NCBI RefSeq assembly: GCF_947488025.1
Contig: NZ_CANKYS010000001.1
Span: forward strand, 653,350-717,349
Direction: 5' to 3'
Source: an uncultured Nocardioides sp.
GTDB lineage: Bacteria > Actinomycetota > Actinomycetes > Propionibacteriales > Nocardioidaceae
Length of the DNA: 64,000 nucleotides
Positions 47,051 to 57,121 of the stretch are shown here, piece by piece; within the stretch, counting starts at the first letter, position 1, and each line of letters opens with the position of its first letter. Below the pieces are notes generated by a model that saw nothing but the letters and a program-made list of their open reading frames with translations, was not told the DNA's origin and made no database searches. The position numbers and the translations under genes are program-made.

Positions 47051-47725
47051 TCACTTCTCTCCCTCCGGAGCCGTCCAGCCCTTCTCACGGGCGATCTTCA
47101 GGCCGGCCAGCGAGGCGGGACCGGCGGTCGGGCCCTCGTCGGCACGGTCGTCGGGGAAGCCGGCGAGCACCCGCTCGGCCTCACGCCAGGTGCAGAGCCG
47201 CGGGCCACGCGTGGAGTGGACCTCCTTGCCGGCGCGCAGGTCGTCGACGGCCTGCACGGCGGACTCGGGGGTCTGGTTGTCCATGAACTCCCAGTTGACC
47301 ATCATCACCGGGGCGTAGTCGCAGGCCGCGTTGCACTCGATGTGCTCCAGCGTGATCTTGCCGTCGGCGGTGGTCTCGTCGTTGCCGACGTCGAGGTGCT
47401 CCTTGAGCCGCTCGAAGATGAGGTCGCCGCCCATGACCGCGCAGAGCGTGTTGGTGCAGACCCCGACGTGGTAGTCGCCGACCGGCTTGCGCTTGTACAT
47501 CGTGTAGAACGTCGCGACGCCGTTGACGTCGGCGGCGCTGATGCCGAGGATCTCGGCGCAGGCCTCGATGCCCTCGGGCGTGATCCGTCCCTGCACCGAC
47601 TGCACGAGGTGCAGCATCGGGAGCAGGCCGGAGCGGGCCTCGGGGTAGCGGGCCGCGATCTCGCGCAGCTCAGCCCAGGTCTTGTCGTCGAGCGTGGGCC
47701 CGCCCAGCTCGTGGTCGATCGTCAT
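47051..47725 (-). CDS. nuoE: NADH-quinone oxidoreductase subunit E
   Basis: A 224-aa thioredoxin-fold subunit with one 2Fe-2S cluster (N1a) held by CTNTLC (C-x4-C) and ECNAACD (C-x3-C). The C-terminal extension past residue 165 ([20 protein letters not shown]) is longer than in E. coli. ATG at 47725 overlaps nuoD by 4 nt. Confidence 0.95.
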   Translation of the reverse strand: MTIDHELGGPTLDDKTWAELREIAARYPEARSGLLPMLHLVQSVQGRITPEGIEACAEILGISAADVNGVATFYTMYKRKPVGDYHVGVCTNTLCAVMGGDLIFERLKEHLDVGNDETTADGKITLEHIECNAACDYAPVMMVNWEFMDNQTPESAVQAVDDLRAGKEVHSTRGPRLCTWREAERVLAGFPDDRADEGPTAGPASLAGLKIAREKGWTAPEGEK

Positions 47726-49062
47726 CGGTCGACGCCTCCCATCACGGGGTCGATGGACGCGATGGCGACGATGACGTCGGCGACCATCCCGCCCTCGCTC
47801 ATCACGCTCGTCGCCTGCAGGTTGGTGAACGACGGGTCGCGGAAGTGCGCGCGGAAGGGTCGCGTACCGCCGTCGGAGACGACGTGGGCGCCCAGCTCGC
47901 CGCGCGGCGACTCGATCGGGACGTAGGCCTGGCCCGCGGGGACCCGGAAGCCCTCGGTGACCAGCTTGAAGTGGTGGATCAGCGCCTCCATGGACTCACC
48001 CATGATGTGGCGGATGTGGTCGAGGCTGTTGCCCATGCCGTCACTGCCGATGGCGAGCTGGCTGGGCCACGCGATCTTCTTGTCGCCCACCATGACGGGC
48101 GCGCCCTCGAGGCCCGCGAGGCGGTCGGCGCACTGCTCGACGATCCTGAGCGACTCCCACATCTCGTTGAGCCGGATGCGGAAGCGGCCGTAGGAGTCGG
48201 CCGTGTCCCACGTCTGGACCTCGAAGTCGTAGTCCTCGTAGCCGCAGTAGGGCTGGGTCTTGCGCAGGTCCCAGGCGTAGCCGGTCGAGCGGAGCACCGG
48301 GCCGGTGAGGCCGAGCGCGATGCAGCCGGCCAGGTCGAGGTGGCCGACGCCCTCGAGGCGACCCTTGAAGATCGGGTTCGCGTTGCAGAGGGCGGCGTAC
48401 TCGGGCAGCCGCTTCTTCATCAGCGTGATGAAGTCGCGGATCTCGTCGAGGGCGCCGGGCGGCAGGTCCTGGGCGACGCCACCGGGACGGATGAACGCGT
48501 GGTTCATGCGCAGGCCCGTGATCAGCTCGAAGAGGTCGAGCACGAGCTCGCGCTCGCGGAAGCCGATCGTCATGACCGTCAGGGCGCCGATCTCCATGCC
48601 GCCGGTCGCGATGGCGACCAGGTGGGAGGACATCCGGTTGAGCTCCATCAGGAGCACGCGCATGACCTGCGCCTTCTCCGGGATGTCGTCCTCGATGTCG
48701 AGCAGCCGCTCCACGCCCAGGACGTAGGTCGCCTCGTTGTAGAACGGGGAGAGGTAGTCCATGCGGGTGCAGAACGTCGTTCCCTGCACCCAGGAGCGGT
48801 ACTCCATGTTCTTCTCGATGCCGGTGTGGAGGTAGCCGATGCCGCAGCGCGCCTCGGTGACCGTCTCGCCCTCGAGCTCGAGGATGAGTCGGAGCACCCC
48901 GTGGGTGGAGGGGTGCTGCGGGCCCATGTTGACCACGACCCGCTCCTCGGCGGACTCGCCGATGCTCTGCGTGATCGAGTCCCAGTCCTGGCCCGTGACG
49001 GTGAAGACGCGGCCCTGGCTGGTCTCGCCGGGCGCTGCGTAGAAGTCCTGCTCGGTAGTCAT
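47722..49062 (-). CDS. nuoD: NADH-quinone oxidoreductase subunit D
   Basis: A 446-aa 49-kDa-type subunit at the quinone site, descended from NiFe hydrogenase large subunits. [21 protein letters not shown] carries the quinone-contacting His residues (quoted here as [11 protein letters not shown]), with [15 protein letters not shown] and the final [11 protein letters not shown] at 49062 overlaps nuoC by one base (TGATG). Confidence 0.95.
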   Translation of the reverse strand: MTTEQDFYAAPGETSQGRVFTVTGQDWDSITQSIGESAEERVVVNMGPQHPSTHGVLRLILELEGETVTEARCGIGYLHTGIEKNMEYRSWVQGTTFCTRMDYLSPFYNEATYVLGVERLLDIEDDIPEKAQVMRVLLMELNRMSSHLVAIATGGMEIGALTVMTIGFRERELVLDLFELITGLRMNHAFIRPGGVAQDLPPGALDEIRDFITLMKKRLPEYAALCNANPIFKGRLEGVGHLDLAGCIALGLTGPVLRSTGYAWDLRKTQPYCGYEDYDFEVQTWDTADSYGRFRIRLNEMWESLRIVEQCADRLAGLEGAPVMVGDKKIAWPSQLAIGSDGMGNSLDHIRHIMGESMEALIHHFKLVTEGFRVPAGQAYVPIESPRGELGAHVVSDGGTRPFRAHFRDPSFTNLQATSVMSEGGMVADVIVAIASIDPVMGGVDR

Positions 49063-49921
49063 CAGTTGTACGACCTTCGCTGGTCCGGCGGAGGGATGGA
49101 GCCACCCTTGTACTCGACCGGGATGCCGCCGAGCGGGTAGTCCTTGCGCTGCGGGTGGCCCGGCCAGTCGTCCGGCATGAGCACCCGGGTCAGAGCGGGG
49201 TGACCGTCGAAGATCAGCCCGAACATGTCGTAGGTCTCGCGCTCGTGCCAGTCGAGCGTCGGGTAGATGCTCACCAGGCTCGGCACGTGGGGGTCGCTGT
49301 CCGGCGCGGTCACCTCGAGTCGGATGCGCCGGTTGTGGGTCATCGACGTCAGGTGGTAGACGGCGTGGAGCTCACGTCCGGTGTCCTCGGGGTAGTGCAC
49401 GCCGCTGACGCCGGAGCAGAACTCGAAGCGGAGGGCCTCGTCGTCGCGGAGCATCTGGGCCACGAAGGGCAGGTCCTCGCGGCGGACGTGGAAGGTGATC
49501 TCGCCGCGGTGGACCACGACGCTCTCGATGGCCGAGGTCAGCTCGGTGGCCTCGAGCCGCGCCTCCAACGCACCCGCGACCTCGTCGAACCAGCCGCCGT
49601 AGGGCTTCTGGGACGGGGCCGGGAAGACCGTCGCGCTGACGAGACCGCCGTAGCCGGAGGTGTCGCCGGTGCCGCTGACGCCGAACATGCCGTGCCGCTC
49701 GCCGACCGCGCGCACCTCGCCGGTCGGGGCGGGGAGGTTCTCCGGCGACTGCTCGGGCGCCGGCTGCTCGACCCCGCTGCCGGTGCCGGTCTCGGACTTG
49801 GCCTTCTCGAGGTTGCGCTCCTCGGCGGGACGCGCGGACTCGTTGGCGTCGGTCTTGTCGTCGGACTCGTCCTGGGCCTTGCCGGCGGCCTTCTCGTCGG
49901 GCTTCTCGTCGGGCTTGTCGG

Positions 49922-49925
<4 letters not shown>
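49062..49925 (-). CDS. nuoC: NADH-quinone oxidoreductase subunit C
   Basis: A 287-aa 30-kDa-type subunit. The family signature [16 protein letters not shown] and the end [14 protein letters not shown] are clear. The N-terminal 70 or so residues are low-complexity and highly charged ([10 protein letters not shown], many Glu/Ala/Pro) and precede the conserved fold, an extension absent from short NuoC proteins. GTG at 49925 is fixed by the 4-nt overlap with nuoB. Confidence 0.94.
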
Positions 49926-50476
<551 letters not shown>

Positions 50477-50482
50477 GGCTGG

Positions 50483-50842
50483 TCAGTCCCAATCCAGTCC
50501 GCCGCGGCGCCACACGTAGGCGTAGGCCACGAACACAGTCGCGATGAACAGGACCATCTCGACGAGGCCGAAGAGGGCCATCTGGTCGAAGTGGACGGCC
50601 CACGGGTAGAGGAAGATGATCTCGATGTCGAAGACGATGAAGAGCATCGCGGTGATGAAGTACTTCACCGGGATCCTGCCGCCTCCGACGGGCTGCGGCG
50701 TCGGCTCGATGCCGCACTCGTAGGAGTCGAGCTTGGCCCGGTTGTAGCGCTTGGGACCCACGACGGCGCTCATGATCACGGAGAAGACCGCGAAGCCCGT
50801 CGCGATGAGTGCCAGCGCCAGGATCGGCGTGTAGAGCTCCAT
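50483..50842 (-). CDS. nuoA: NADH-quinone oxidoreductase subunit A
   Basis: A 119-aa, three-helix membrane subunit, first of the operon. The conserved loop YECGIEP and FDIEIIFLYPWAV identify it. ATG at 50842 is preceded by GGAAGGGAAGCG, a good ribosome-binding site. A Rex-type operator lies 49 nt upstream of the start codon. Confidence 0.95.
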   Translation of the reverse strand: MELYTPILALALIATGFAVFSVIMSAVVGPKRYNRAKLDSYECGIEPTPQPVGGGRIPVKYFITAMLFIVFDIEIIFLYPWAVHFDQMALFGLVEMVLFIATVFVAYAYVWRRGGLDWD

Positions 50843-50890
50843 CGCTTCCCTTCCGGTGGACCTGCGCCACGCCCTGCTGGACATGTGCCC

Positions 50891-50908
50891 TTGTGAATGG
50901 CTTCACGA
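50891..50908. promoter_or_regulatory. Rex-type operator in the nuoA-N promoter region
   Basis: TTGTGAATGGCTTCACGA matches the Rex box TTGTGAAnnnnTTCACAA at 13 of 14 defined positions. Rex is a redox repressor that leaves DNA when NADH/NAD+ rises; in Streptomyces it controls cyd and nuo genes. A possible minus-strand promoter just upstream has -10 TAGACT (50923-50928) and -35 TGACGC (50946-50951), spacing 17, which would place the box over the early transcribed region. Confidence 0.65.
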
Positions 50909-51012
50909 GTGGCGCGGGCCACAGTCTAGGACTCCGGTGCGGCGTGCGTCACGTCGGGGGGCAGACCGCCCGGCGACCGCCCGGCCACCACTCTTTGCGG
51001 CCCTGACCTGCG

Positions 51013-51042
51013 GATTTAGGTGACGAAGACATGCCCTAAATC
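51013..51042 (-). terminator. Inverted repeat downstream of menG
   Basis: GATTTAGG and CCTAAATC form an 8-bp inverted repeat 12 nt after the menG stop on the minus strand. The arms are AT-rich against a GC-rich background and there is no U tract, so it may be a weak terminator or a protein-binding site for the nuo promoter side. Confidence 0.4.
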
Positions 51043-51054
51043 GCGCGGGCGGGT

Positions 51055-51744
51055 TCAGGCAGTGGCGCGGTGCAGGGCGACGATGCCGCCGGTGAGGTTG
51101 CGCCACTCGGGGCGCTGCCAGCCGGCCTCCGCGAGCATCGCCGCGAGCCCCTCCTGGTCGGGCCAGGCGCGGATCGACTCCGCGAGGTAGACGTAGGCGT
51201 CGGCCGCGCTCGCGGTGAGCGAGGCGATCCGGGGCAGGGCCTGCATGAAGCCGTCGAGGTAGAGCGTGCGGAAGGCGCCGTTGGTGGGGGTGCTGAACTC
51301 GCACACCACGAGCCGGCCCCCCGGCCGGGTGACGCGGAGCATCTCCCGCAGCCCTGCGACCGGGTCGACGAAGTTGCGCAGGCCGTAGGAGATGGTCACC
51401 GCGTCGAAGGTGTCGTCCAGGAACGGCAGCCGGGTGCCGTCGCCGGCGACGAAGGGCAGCGCGGGCCGGTCCTTCTTCCCCTGCTGCAGCATGCCGACCG
51501 AGAAGTCGCACGGGACGGCCGTGGCCCCGTGGGCGCCGAAGGGCTCGCTCGAGCAGCCCGTGCCGGCGGCGAGGTCGAGCACCAGGTCGCCGGGCTGCGG
51601 GGCGACGGCCTCGACCATCGCGCGGCGCCAGGTGCGCTGGATCCCCGCCGTCATGAGGTCGTTGGTGAGGTCGTAGCGCTTGGCCACGGTGTCGAACATG
51701 CGACGTACGTCGGTCGGTTGCTTGTCCAGGTCAGCGCGGGCCAC
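51055..51744 (-). CDS. menG: Demethylmenaquinone methyltransferase
   Basis: A 229-aa class I SAM methyltransferase of the UbiE/MenG family that makes menaquinone from demethylmenaquinone. [15 protein letters not shown] is the SAM motif I, then [21 protein letters not shown] and [16 protein letters not shown]. Given the menaquinone genes nearby and the absence of any ubiquinone gene in the window, MenG is the better name. GTG start at 51744. It lies upstream of nuoA on the same strand but is separated from it by the Rex box region. Confidence 0.9.
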   Translation of the reverse strand: MARADLDKQPTDVRRMFDTVAKRYDLTNDLMTAGIQRTWRRAMVEAVAPQPGDLVLDLAAGTGCSSEPFGAHGATAVPCDFSVGMLQQGKKDRPALPFVAGDGTRLPFLDDTFDAVTISYGLRNFVDPVAGLREMLRVTRPGGRLVVCEFSTPTNGAFRTLYLDGFMQALPRIASLTASAADAYVYLAESIRAWPDQEGLAAMLAEAGWQRPEWRNLTGGIVALHRATA

Positions 51745-51846
51745 GCCGCGAGCGTAGGCGTCCGAACCACGGAGGGCGCAACGTGGGGGTGTCGTCGTAC
51801 GTCCTTATGATCACCACCGTCGACGGCACCACCGGGGAGGACCCAC

Positions 51847-52842
51847 ATGTCACGCCATCGCGCTCCTGCGCTCGTCCTCGCACTTCTCTGCGCCCTCACC
51901 GGCCTCAGCGGCGTCGCCGCGACCGGAGCCGCCTCCGCCGCGCCGGCGGTGCGGGCCGCCTTCACGCCGATGCAGCTCGGTGACGCGGGGTGGCGGGTGC
52001 GGGTGCTCCAGAGCCGGCTGCACCAGCTCGACCTGCACTCCGAGGTCGTCACCAACCGGTTCGACCGCGAGACCCGCGACGGCGTCGCGACCTTCCAGCG
52101 CCGCCGCGGCTGGACCGCCGACGGCGTCGTCGACGAGCGCACCTGGCTCAAGATCGTGAGCCTCACGACCGGGCCGACGACCGAGGCGCTGCACAACGTG
52201 TACACCCCGGGCCGGCCGCTGCTGCAGCGTGGCGACACGGGCATGTGGGTGCGCCAGGTGCAGGCACGGCTGAAGCAGGTCCGGTGGTACGACGCCAAGG
52301 TGACCGGTCGCTACTCCCGCGCCACCGTGCAGGCGGTGAAGGGCTTCCAGGCCAAGCGACGGATCCCGGTGACCGGCGCGGTCGACCGGCGCACGCTCAC
52401 CCGGCTCAAGGCGATGACCCGCACGCCGACGAAGGCCGAGCTGTTCAACATCGTGCCCTCCGGCCCGGCCCTCGACCCACGCTGCCTCTCCGGTCGGGCG
52501 ATGTGCGTCGACAAGACGTCACGGTCGCTGCGCTGGGTCGTCGACGGCGTGGTCCTCGAGACCGTCGAGGTGCGCTTCGGGTCCGACGAGCTGCCCACCC
52601 GCGAGGGGGCCTTCACCGTGTTCCGCAAGTCGCGCGACCACGTCTCGAGCCTCTACGACACCCCGATGCCGTTCGCGATGTTCTTCTCCGGCGGGCAGGC
52701 GGTCCACTACTCCCCCGACTTCGCCGCCAACGGCTACAACGGCGCGTCCCACGGCTGCGTCAACGTCCGTGACCGCGCCACGGTGGCCTGGCTGTTCGAC
52801 CGGGTCAGGCTCGGCGACAAGGTGATCGTCTACCGCTCCTGA
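51847..52842 (+). CDS. Secreted L,D-transpeptidase with two peptidoglycan-binding domains
   Basis: 331 aa: signal peptide (LVLALLCALTGLSGVAATGA, cut near AAPAV), two PG_binding_1 repeats (about 40-105 and 120-190, e.g. VRVLQSRLHQLDL and VRQVQARLKQV), then a YkuD catalytic domain. The active site is SHGCVNVR with Cys304 and His302. It would form 3-3 cross-links or attach proteins to peptidoglycan outside the membrane. ATG at 51847 follows GGGGAGGA. Transcribed alone, divergent from menG. Confidence 0.92.
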   Translation: MSRHRAPALVLALLCALTGLSGVAATGAASAAPAVRAAFTPMQLGDAGWRVRVLQSRLHQLDLHSEVVTNRFDRETRDGVATFQRRRGWTADGVVDERTWLKIVSLTTGPTTEALHNVYTPGRPLLQRGDTGMWVRQVQARLKQVRWYDAKVTGRYSRATVQAVKGFQAKRRIPVTGAVDRRTLTRLKAMTRTPTKAELFNIVPSGPALDPRCLSGRAMCVDKTSRSLRWVVDGVVLETVEVRFGSDELPTREGAFTVFRKSRDHVSSLYDTPMPFAMFFSGGQAVHYSPDFAANGYNGASHGCVNVRDRATVAWLFDRVRLGDKVIVYRS

Positions 52843-52867
52843 CCCGGTCCGTCGCGTTCGGTCGTGC

Positions 52868-53233
52868 TCAGATCTCGATCTGGGTGGAGAGCGAGGCCAG
52901 CTTGTGGCGGGCCATGGCGAGGTTGGCGCGGCTCTTGTCGAGCACCAGGTAGATGAACAGGCCCGGGTGTCCCTTGGGCAGGTTGATCAGGTGGTAGGCC
53001 TTGCCGAGGGTGATGAGGATGTCCTCGATCTGGTCGTCGAGGCCGAGGCTCTCCATCGTGCGCATCTTGGCGCGGACCACGTCGGTGTTGCCGGCGGCGG
53101 CGATGTCGAGGTTGAGGACCGAGGCGTCGCCGGCCTGGCCCAGCGCCATGCCGGACTGATAGTCGACGAGGAGCGCGGCGACCGCGCCGTCGATGCCGAC
53201 TGCTTCCTTGAGGATCACGTCCACGTTGGTCAT
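52868..53233 (-). CDS. Roadblock/LC7 domain protein
   Basis: A 121-aa single roadblock domain (MTNVDVILKEAVGIDGAVAALLVDYQSG at the start, in part; central LILDIA-type strand as LNLDIAAAGNTDVVRAK). Roadblock proteins act with small Ras-like GTPases in bacterial polarity and in Streptomyces conservons. No GTPase or histidine kinase is adjacent. Instead it is the last gene of an apparent operon with two ANL-like proteins lacking ATP-binding motifs. ATG at 53233; 100 nt separates it from the preceding stop. Confidence 0.85.
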   Translation of the reverse strand: MTNVDVILKEAVGIDGAVAALLVDYQSGMALGQAGDASVLNLDIAAAGNTDVVRAKMRTMESLGLDDQIEDILITLGKAYHLINLPKGHPGLFIYLVLDKSRANLAMARHKLASLSTQIEI

Positions 53234-53333
53234 GCGAGTGCCTTTCGTGTGGTTCCCGCCGCGTCGTGCGGTGGGAGGAGGGAGTGGCCCGGGGCGGGTG
53301 CCGCGGTGCCGGCGCGGCGAGGTCGCCGCGCCC

Positions 53334-54495
53334 TCACTCGGGTGCCTGGCGGGCGCGCGAGAGAAGCAGCTGGTCGAGGAAGGACTCCCCCGACATGAGG
53401 GGCAGCGACGGAAGGAACGCCGAGGCGTCCACCTCGGGCTCGAGACGCAGGCCGAAGTGGTCGCCGGGTGCGCGACGCGACCGCCGTGGCAGCAGGGCGG
53501 CGTCGCCGAGGACCACCGGCGGCGGCTCGGGCAGGTCGGCGGCGCGGAGGTCGGTGAGCGTGACGACCTCGAGCGCACCACCCATCTCGGCGAGGGTCGC
53601 ACGCACCGCCTCCGTCGGCGCCGGCGTGACCACCAGCGGGCCGCGGGCCGACGAGGGCGCGCCCGGGGCGCGCCCGGATCCGGCGCGCCACGCGCGGGTC
53701 CGGCGTGCCCTTGGGCACGGCCGGCGCCAGGACCCGCAGCACGTCGGGCAGGGCGTCGGCGTGCCGCTCGGGGACGACGAGGACCGAGGGGTGCGCGATG
53801 GTCGCGACCTCGGGCAGGCGCGCCGCGTCCTCGACCACGCAGAGGGTGAAGCCGAGGTCGAGGTGCGCCTCCCGCACCACCTGGACCAGGGGGTCGGCGG
53901 CGTCGCCCGCCACCAGGGCCACCGCGCGGGGGTCCAGCACGCCGTCGCGCAGGGCGCCCTCCGGAGCGCGCCCGACGGGCGTCGCGCCCGAGAGGAGCCG
54001 GGGGCCCGCGCCGTCCGGGTCGACGATGCTGTCCGCACGCTCGACCGCCGTCGGGTCCATCACGAGCCGTTCCGCGCCGAGCTCGAGGAGCCGGGCCCAC
54101 CCGCGGCCGCCGTCGAGGGAGAACAACCCGGCCCGGGTCAGCGCGACCCCGTCGAGGCGGGAGAGGTCCGCGGGATCCTCGGCCACCACGAGGCGTACGT
54201 CGGCACCGTCGAGGTCGCGCGCCAGCTCGGCAGTCGTCACGCCGGGTCCGACGTGGACCACCACCGCGCCGATCGCCCTGATGGCGAGGTCCAGCTCGGG
54301 GTGCGCGTGGTCGGACGACAGCAGGGAGAGGACGACTTGGTCCACGCGCAGCCCGCTGCGGACCAGCCCAGCCGCGGCGCGCTCGACCGTCTGCGCCACC
54401 TCGGCCCAGGTGCGCGGCGTGACGCTGTCGGGGCCGACGAGCAGGAACGCGGCGTCGTCGGGGCGTTCGCGCGACAGCCGTGAGAGCGACTGCAC
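53334..54495 (-). pseudogene. Degenerate acyl-CoA-synthetase-like protein 2, one apparent frameshift
   Basis: About 387 residues when joined. The N-terminal frame (GTG at 54495, MQSLSRLSRERPDDAAFLLV) has an ANL-like beginning: TWAEVAQTVERAAAGL, IRAIGAVVVHVGPGV. It lacks the P-loop (TSGTTG-PKG), the YGxTE motif and the C-terminal lysine domain. Near 53655-53676 the reading continues in another frame (SSARGPLVVTPAPTEAV to LLLSRARQAPE); one G too many in a palindromic G/C run explains it. The sequence on both sides looks conserved, so a base-calling error in a strong hairpin is as likely as a true lesion. Confidence 0.6.
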
Positions 54496-54558
54496 GAACA
54501 GTTGGGGAGCGGTCTCGCTCCCGGAGACGGCCCGGCTGCTCCGACGCCCGGGCGCTGC

Positions 54559-55746
54559 TCAGCTGCCGGGCGTACCAGCGAGCGAGAAGGCCGAGTCCAG
54601 CCCGTCGCCCGCCCTCCCGCGACGCGGGAGGGACACCGAGGAGGCCTCGACCCGGGGCGCGGCCGGCACCTCGACCACCGCGTGCTCGCGCGCGAGCTCG
54701 AGCCGGACGGCGGGGTGGTGCGCGATGCGTCCGAGGCGGAAGCCCAGGGTGGTCGCCAGCGCGCTGACCCTGCGGTGGACGCGCGCGTCCATCACCAGCA
54801 CCCGCAACCGGCCGCCCCACCAGGGCGCCAGGGCGGTGACCTCGGCGGCGAGCTTGCGCTCCTTCGAGCCCAGCCGCGCCTCGGCCACCTGCGCGGACGC
54901 GGCGTCGAGGACCTCGCGCGGCGTCGCGTGCCACGGCGAGCCGTCGACGCTGCCGGCCTCGAGGAGGTCCTCCAGCACCCTGGCTGCCGCGTGGTCGAGC
55001 AGCACGTGGGTCGGCGCCACGTGGGCGAGGGCCGCCTCGAGCTCCTCCGGGGTCTCGACCCAGGCGAGGGTGCAGCCCGAGGTCAGGTGCGCGTCACGCG
55101 CGACCGTCGTGAAGCGGTCGGCCGCCTCACCCGTCAGCAGGACGACGTCGGTGCCGGTGAGCTCGGACAGGGCACCGGAGCACTCGGGGCGGAAGAGCCA
55201 CGCCTGGGCCTTCTCGCGCGGCAGGGCGAGCACCGGCGCCGAGGGGGCCCCGGCGCGCACGCCGGCGACCCAGGACAGCAGGTCGGGCTGGCGCTTGCGG
55301 CGCTCGAGGCCCATCCCGCGCAGGCGCTCCCAGGACCGGTCGTCGCACTCGAACAGCTGGGCGTCGGCGAGGGCAGCCCGCCGGAGCAGGGACAGGCGAC
55401 GCTCGTCGTCGACGACGACGAGCCGCACCTCCACCTCGTCGAGGAGCCGACCCACCTCGGCCGGGTCGAGGTGCTCGGGCAGCAGCAGCGGCACCGCCCC
55501 GGCGACGCGCGTGGCGAGCTCGAGCTCGAGCTGGCGCACGCCGGTCGGGACCCGGAGGACCACCACCTGGCCCGGGTTGACCCCGGCCTCGATCATGCCG
55601 GCGGCGCCGTCGATCACCCGGCGGTAGAGCTCGTTCCACGTCAGCGTGGTCCACGACCCGTCGCGCACCTCCGTCACGGCGACCTCGAGCGCACGGTTGC
55701 GCGCGTGGCGTTCCAACCGGACGAGAGGAGATTCGTGGGCAGGCAC
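54559..55746 (-). CDS. Degenerate acyl-CoA-synthetase-like protein 1
   Basis: 395 aa related to the N-terminal half of ANL adenylating enzymes: TWNELYRRVIDGAAGM (about 36-51), LATRVAGAVPLLLPEHLD, and a late block APWWGGRLRVLVMDARVHRR that corresponds to the LGGRLR-SGGA region of long-chain acyl-CoA synthetases. The ATP P-loop, the YGxTE motif and the whole C-terminal domain are missing, so adenylation seems impossible. It is a diverged paralogue of the next gene, 63 nt downstream, with the roadblock gene after that. Function unknown; a binding or scaffold role is an inference. ATG at 55746. Confidence 0.7.
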   Translation of the reverse strand: MPAHESPLVRLERHARNRALEVAVTEVRDGSWTTLTWNELYRRVIDGAAGMIEAGVNPGQVVVLRVPTGVRQLELELATRVAGAVPLLLPEHLDPAEVGRLLDEVEVRLVVVDDERRLSLLRRAALADAQLFECDDRSWERLRGMGLERRKRQPDLLSWVAGVRAGAPSAPVLALPREKAQAWLFRPECSGALSELTGTDVVLLTGEAADRFTTVARDAHLTSGCTLAWVETPEELEAALAHVAPTHVLLDHAAARVLEDLLEAGSVDGSPWHATPREVLDAASAQVAEARLGSKERKLAAEVTALAPWWGGRLRVLVMDARVHRRVSALATTLGFRLGRIAHHPAVRLELAREHAVVEVPAAPRVEASSVSLPRRGRAGDGLDSAFSLAGTPGS

Positions 55747-55865
55747 GTGCGGGCTCCTAGGGGTGTCGGTTACCGAGGCAACCTAGGTGACGTACGCCTC
55801 TCCTGTTCGCCGTTTGGGCGATCTCTCGTCCCCGCCCTGCACGCCTCGGCGTAGGCTCCCCCCTC

Positions 55866-57107
55866 GTGACGACCCCCGCGTCCGCCTCCACCCCGCCGCT
55901 CGTCGTGCGCACCGTCCCGGTGGACCCGGCGGACCTCCGCCTCCTCGACCTGCTGCCCCGGCACGACCCGGTCAGCTGGCTGCGCCGCGACGAGGGGCTG
56001 GTCGGGTGGGGCGTCGCCGCCCGCCTGGACACGTCGGGACCGACACGCTTCAGCGACGCGGTGAAGTGGTGGTCGGAGACCGTCGCGCGCGCCGACGTCG
56101 AGGACCAGGTCGTCGAGCCGGGCACGGGCCTGGTCTCGTTCGGGGCCTTCGCGTTCGCCGACGAGCCCGGCGACTCCGTGCTCGTCATCCCCCAGGTCGT
56201 CGTCGGACGTCGCGGCGACCGGGCCTGGCTGACGACCGTCTCGGTCGAGGCGCCGGAGCTGGTCCCGGCCACGGCCCCCGATCCGCCCGTCGGGCTCGTC
56301 TTCTCCGACGGCGCTCGCAACGGCGAGGAGTGGATGTCGGTCGTGGCCGAGGCCGTACGCCGCATCTCCGCCGGCGACCTGGAGAAGGTGGTGCTGGCCC
56401 GCGATCTGATCGCCACCACCGACGAGCCGCTCGACGTCCGGTGGCCGCTGCGCGAGCTCGCCGCCCACTACGAGATGTGCTGGACCTTCCACGTCGACGG
56501 GTTGTTCGGCGCCACCCCCGAGATGCTCGTGCGACGCGAGCGTGGCCTGGTGACCTCCCGGGTGCTGGCCGGCACCATCCGGCGTACGGGCGACGACGAG
56601 CGCGACCTCGCCCTCGCCGCCACCCTGGCCCGCTCGTCGAAGGACCTCGAGGAGCACGAGTACGCCGTGCGCTCGGTCGCCGACGCCCTGGAGCCGCACT
56701 GCTCGTCGATGAACGTGCCGGAGGCGCCGTTCGTCCTCCACCTGCCCAACGTCATGCACCTGGCCACCGACGTCAACGGCGTGGTCCACGACGACGCGAC
56801 GTCGCTGCAGCTGGCCGAGTCGCTGCACCCCTCCGCGGCCGTGGGCGGCACCCCGACGGCCGAGGCGACGCGTCTCATCTCCGAGATCGAGGGCATGCCG
56901 CGCGACCGCTACGCCGGCCCCGTCGGCTGGATGGACGCCTCCGGCGACGGCGAGTGGGGCATCGCGCTGCGCTCGGCGATGGTGACCGAGGGCGGCGTCC
57001 GGCTCTTCGCCGGCTGCGGCATCGTGGCGAGCTCGGACCCCGAGGCCGAGCTGGCCGAGTCGCAGGCGAAGTTCGTGCCCGTGCGCGACGCGCTCGGGGC
57101 CGGCTGA
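55866..57107 (+). CDS. menF: Isochorismate synthase
   Basis: A 413-aa chorismate-binding enzyme converting chorismate to isochorismate, the first committed step of menaquinone synthesis. The catalytic core shows GDLEKVVLARDL, GATPEMLVRRE, SRVLAGTIRRTGD, a conserved SSKDLEEHEYAV block, HPSAAVGGTPTAEA and YAGPVGWMD. Salicylate or enterobactin synthesis is an alternative, but menD, menC and menE are 2-6 kb away. GTG start at 55866. Divergent from the ANL-like operon. Confidence 0.88.
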   Translation: MTTPASASTPPLVVRTVPVDPADLRLLDLLPRHDPVSWLRRDEGLVGWGVAARLDTSGPTRFSDAVKWWSETVARADVEDQVVEPGTGLVSFGAFAFADEPGDSVLVIPQVVVGRRGDRAWLTTVSVEAPELVPATAPDPPVGLVFSDGARNGEEWMSVVAEAVRRISAGDLEKVVLARDLIATTDEPLDVRWPLRELAAHYEMCWTFHVDGLFGATPEMLVRRERGLVTSRVLAGTIRRTGDDERDLALAATLARSSKDLEEHEYAVRSVADALEPHCSSMNVPEAPFVLHLPNVMHLATDVNGVVHDDATSLQLAESLHPSAAVGGTPTAEATRLISEIEGMPRDRYAGPVGWMDASGDGEWGIALRSAMVTEGGVRLFAGCGIVASSDPEAELAESQAKFVPVRDALGAG

Positions 57108-57121
57108 ACCACTCCTCTGGG

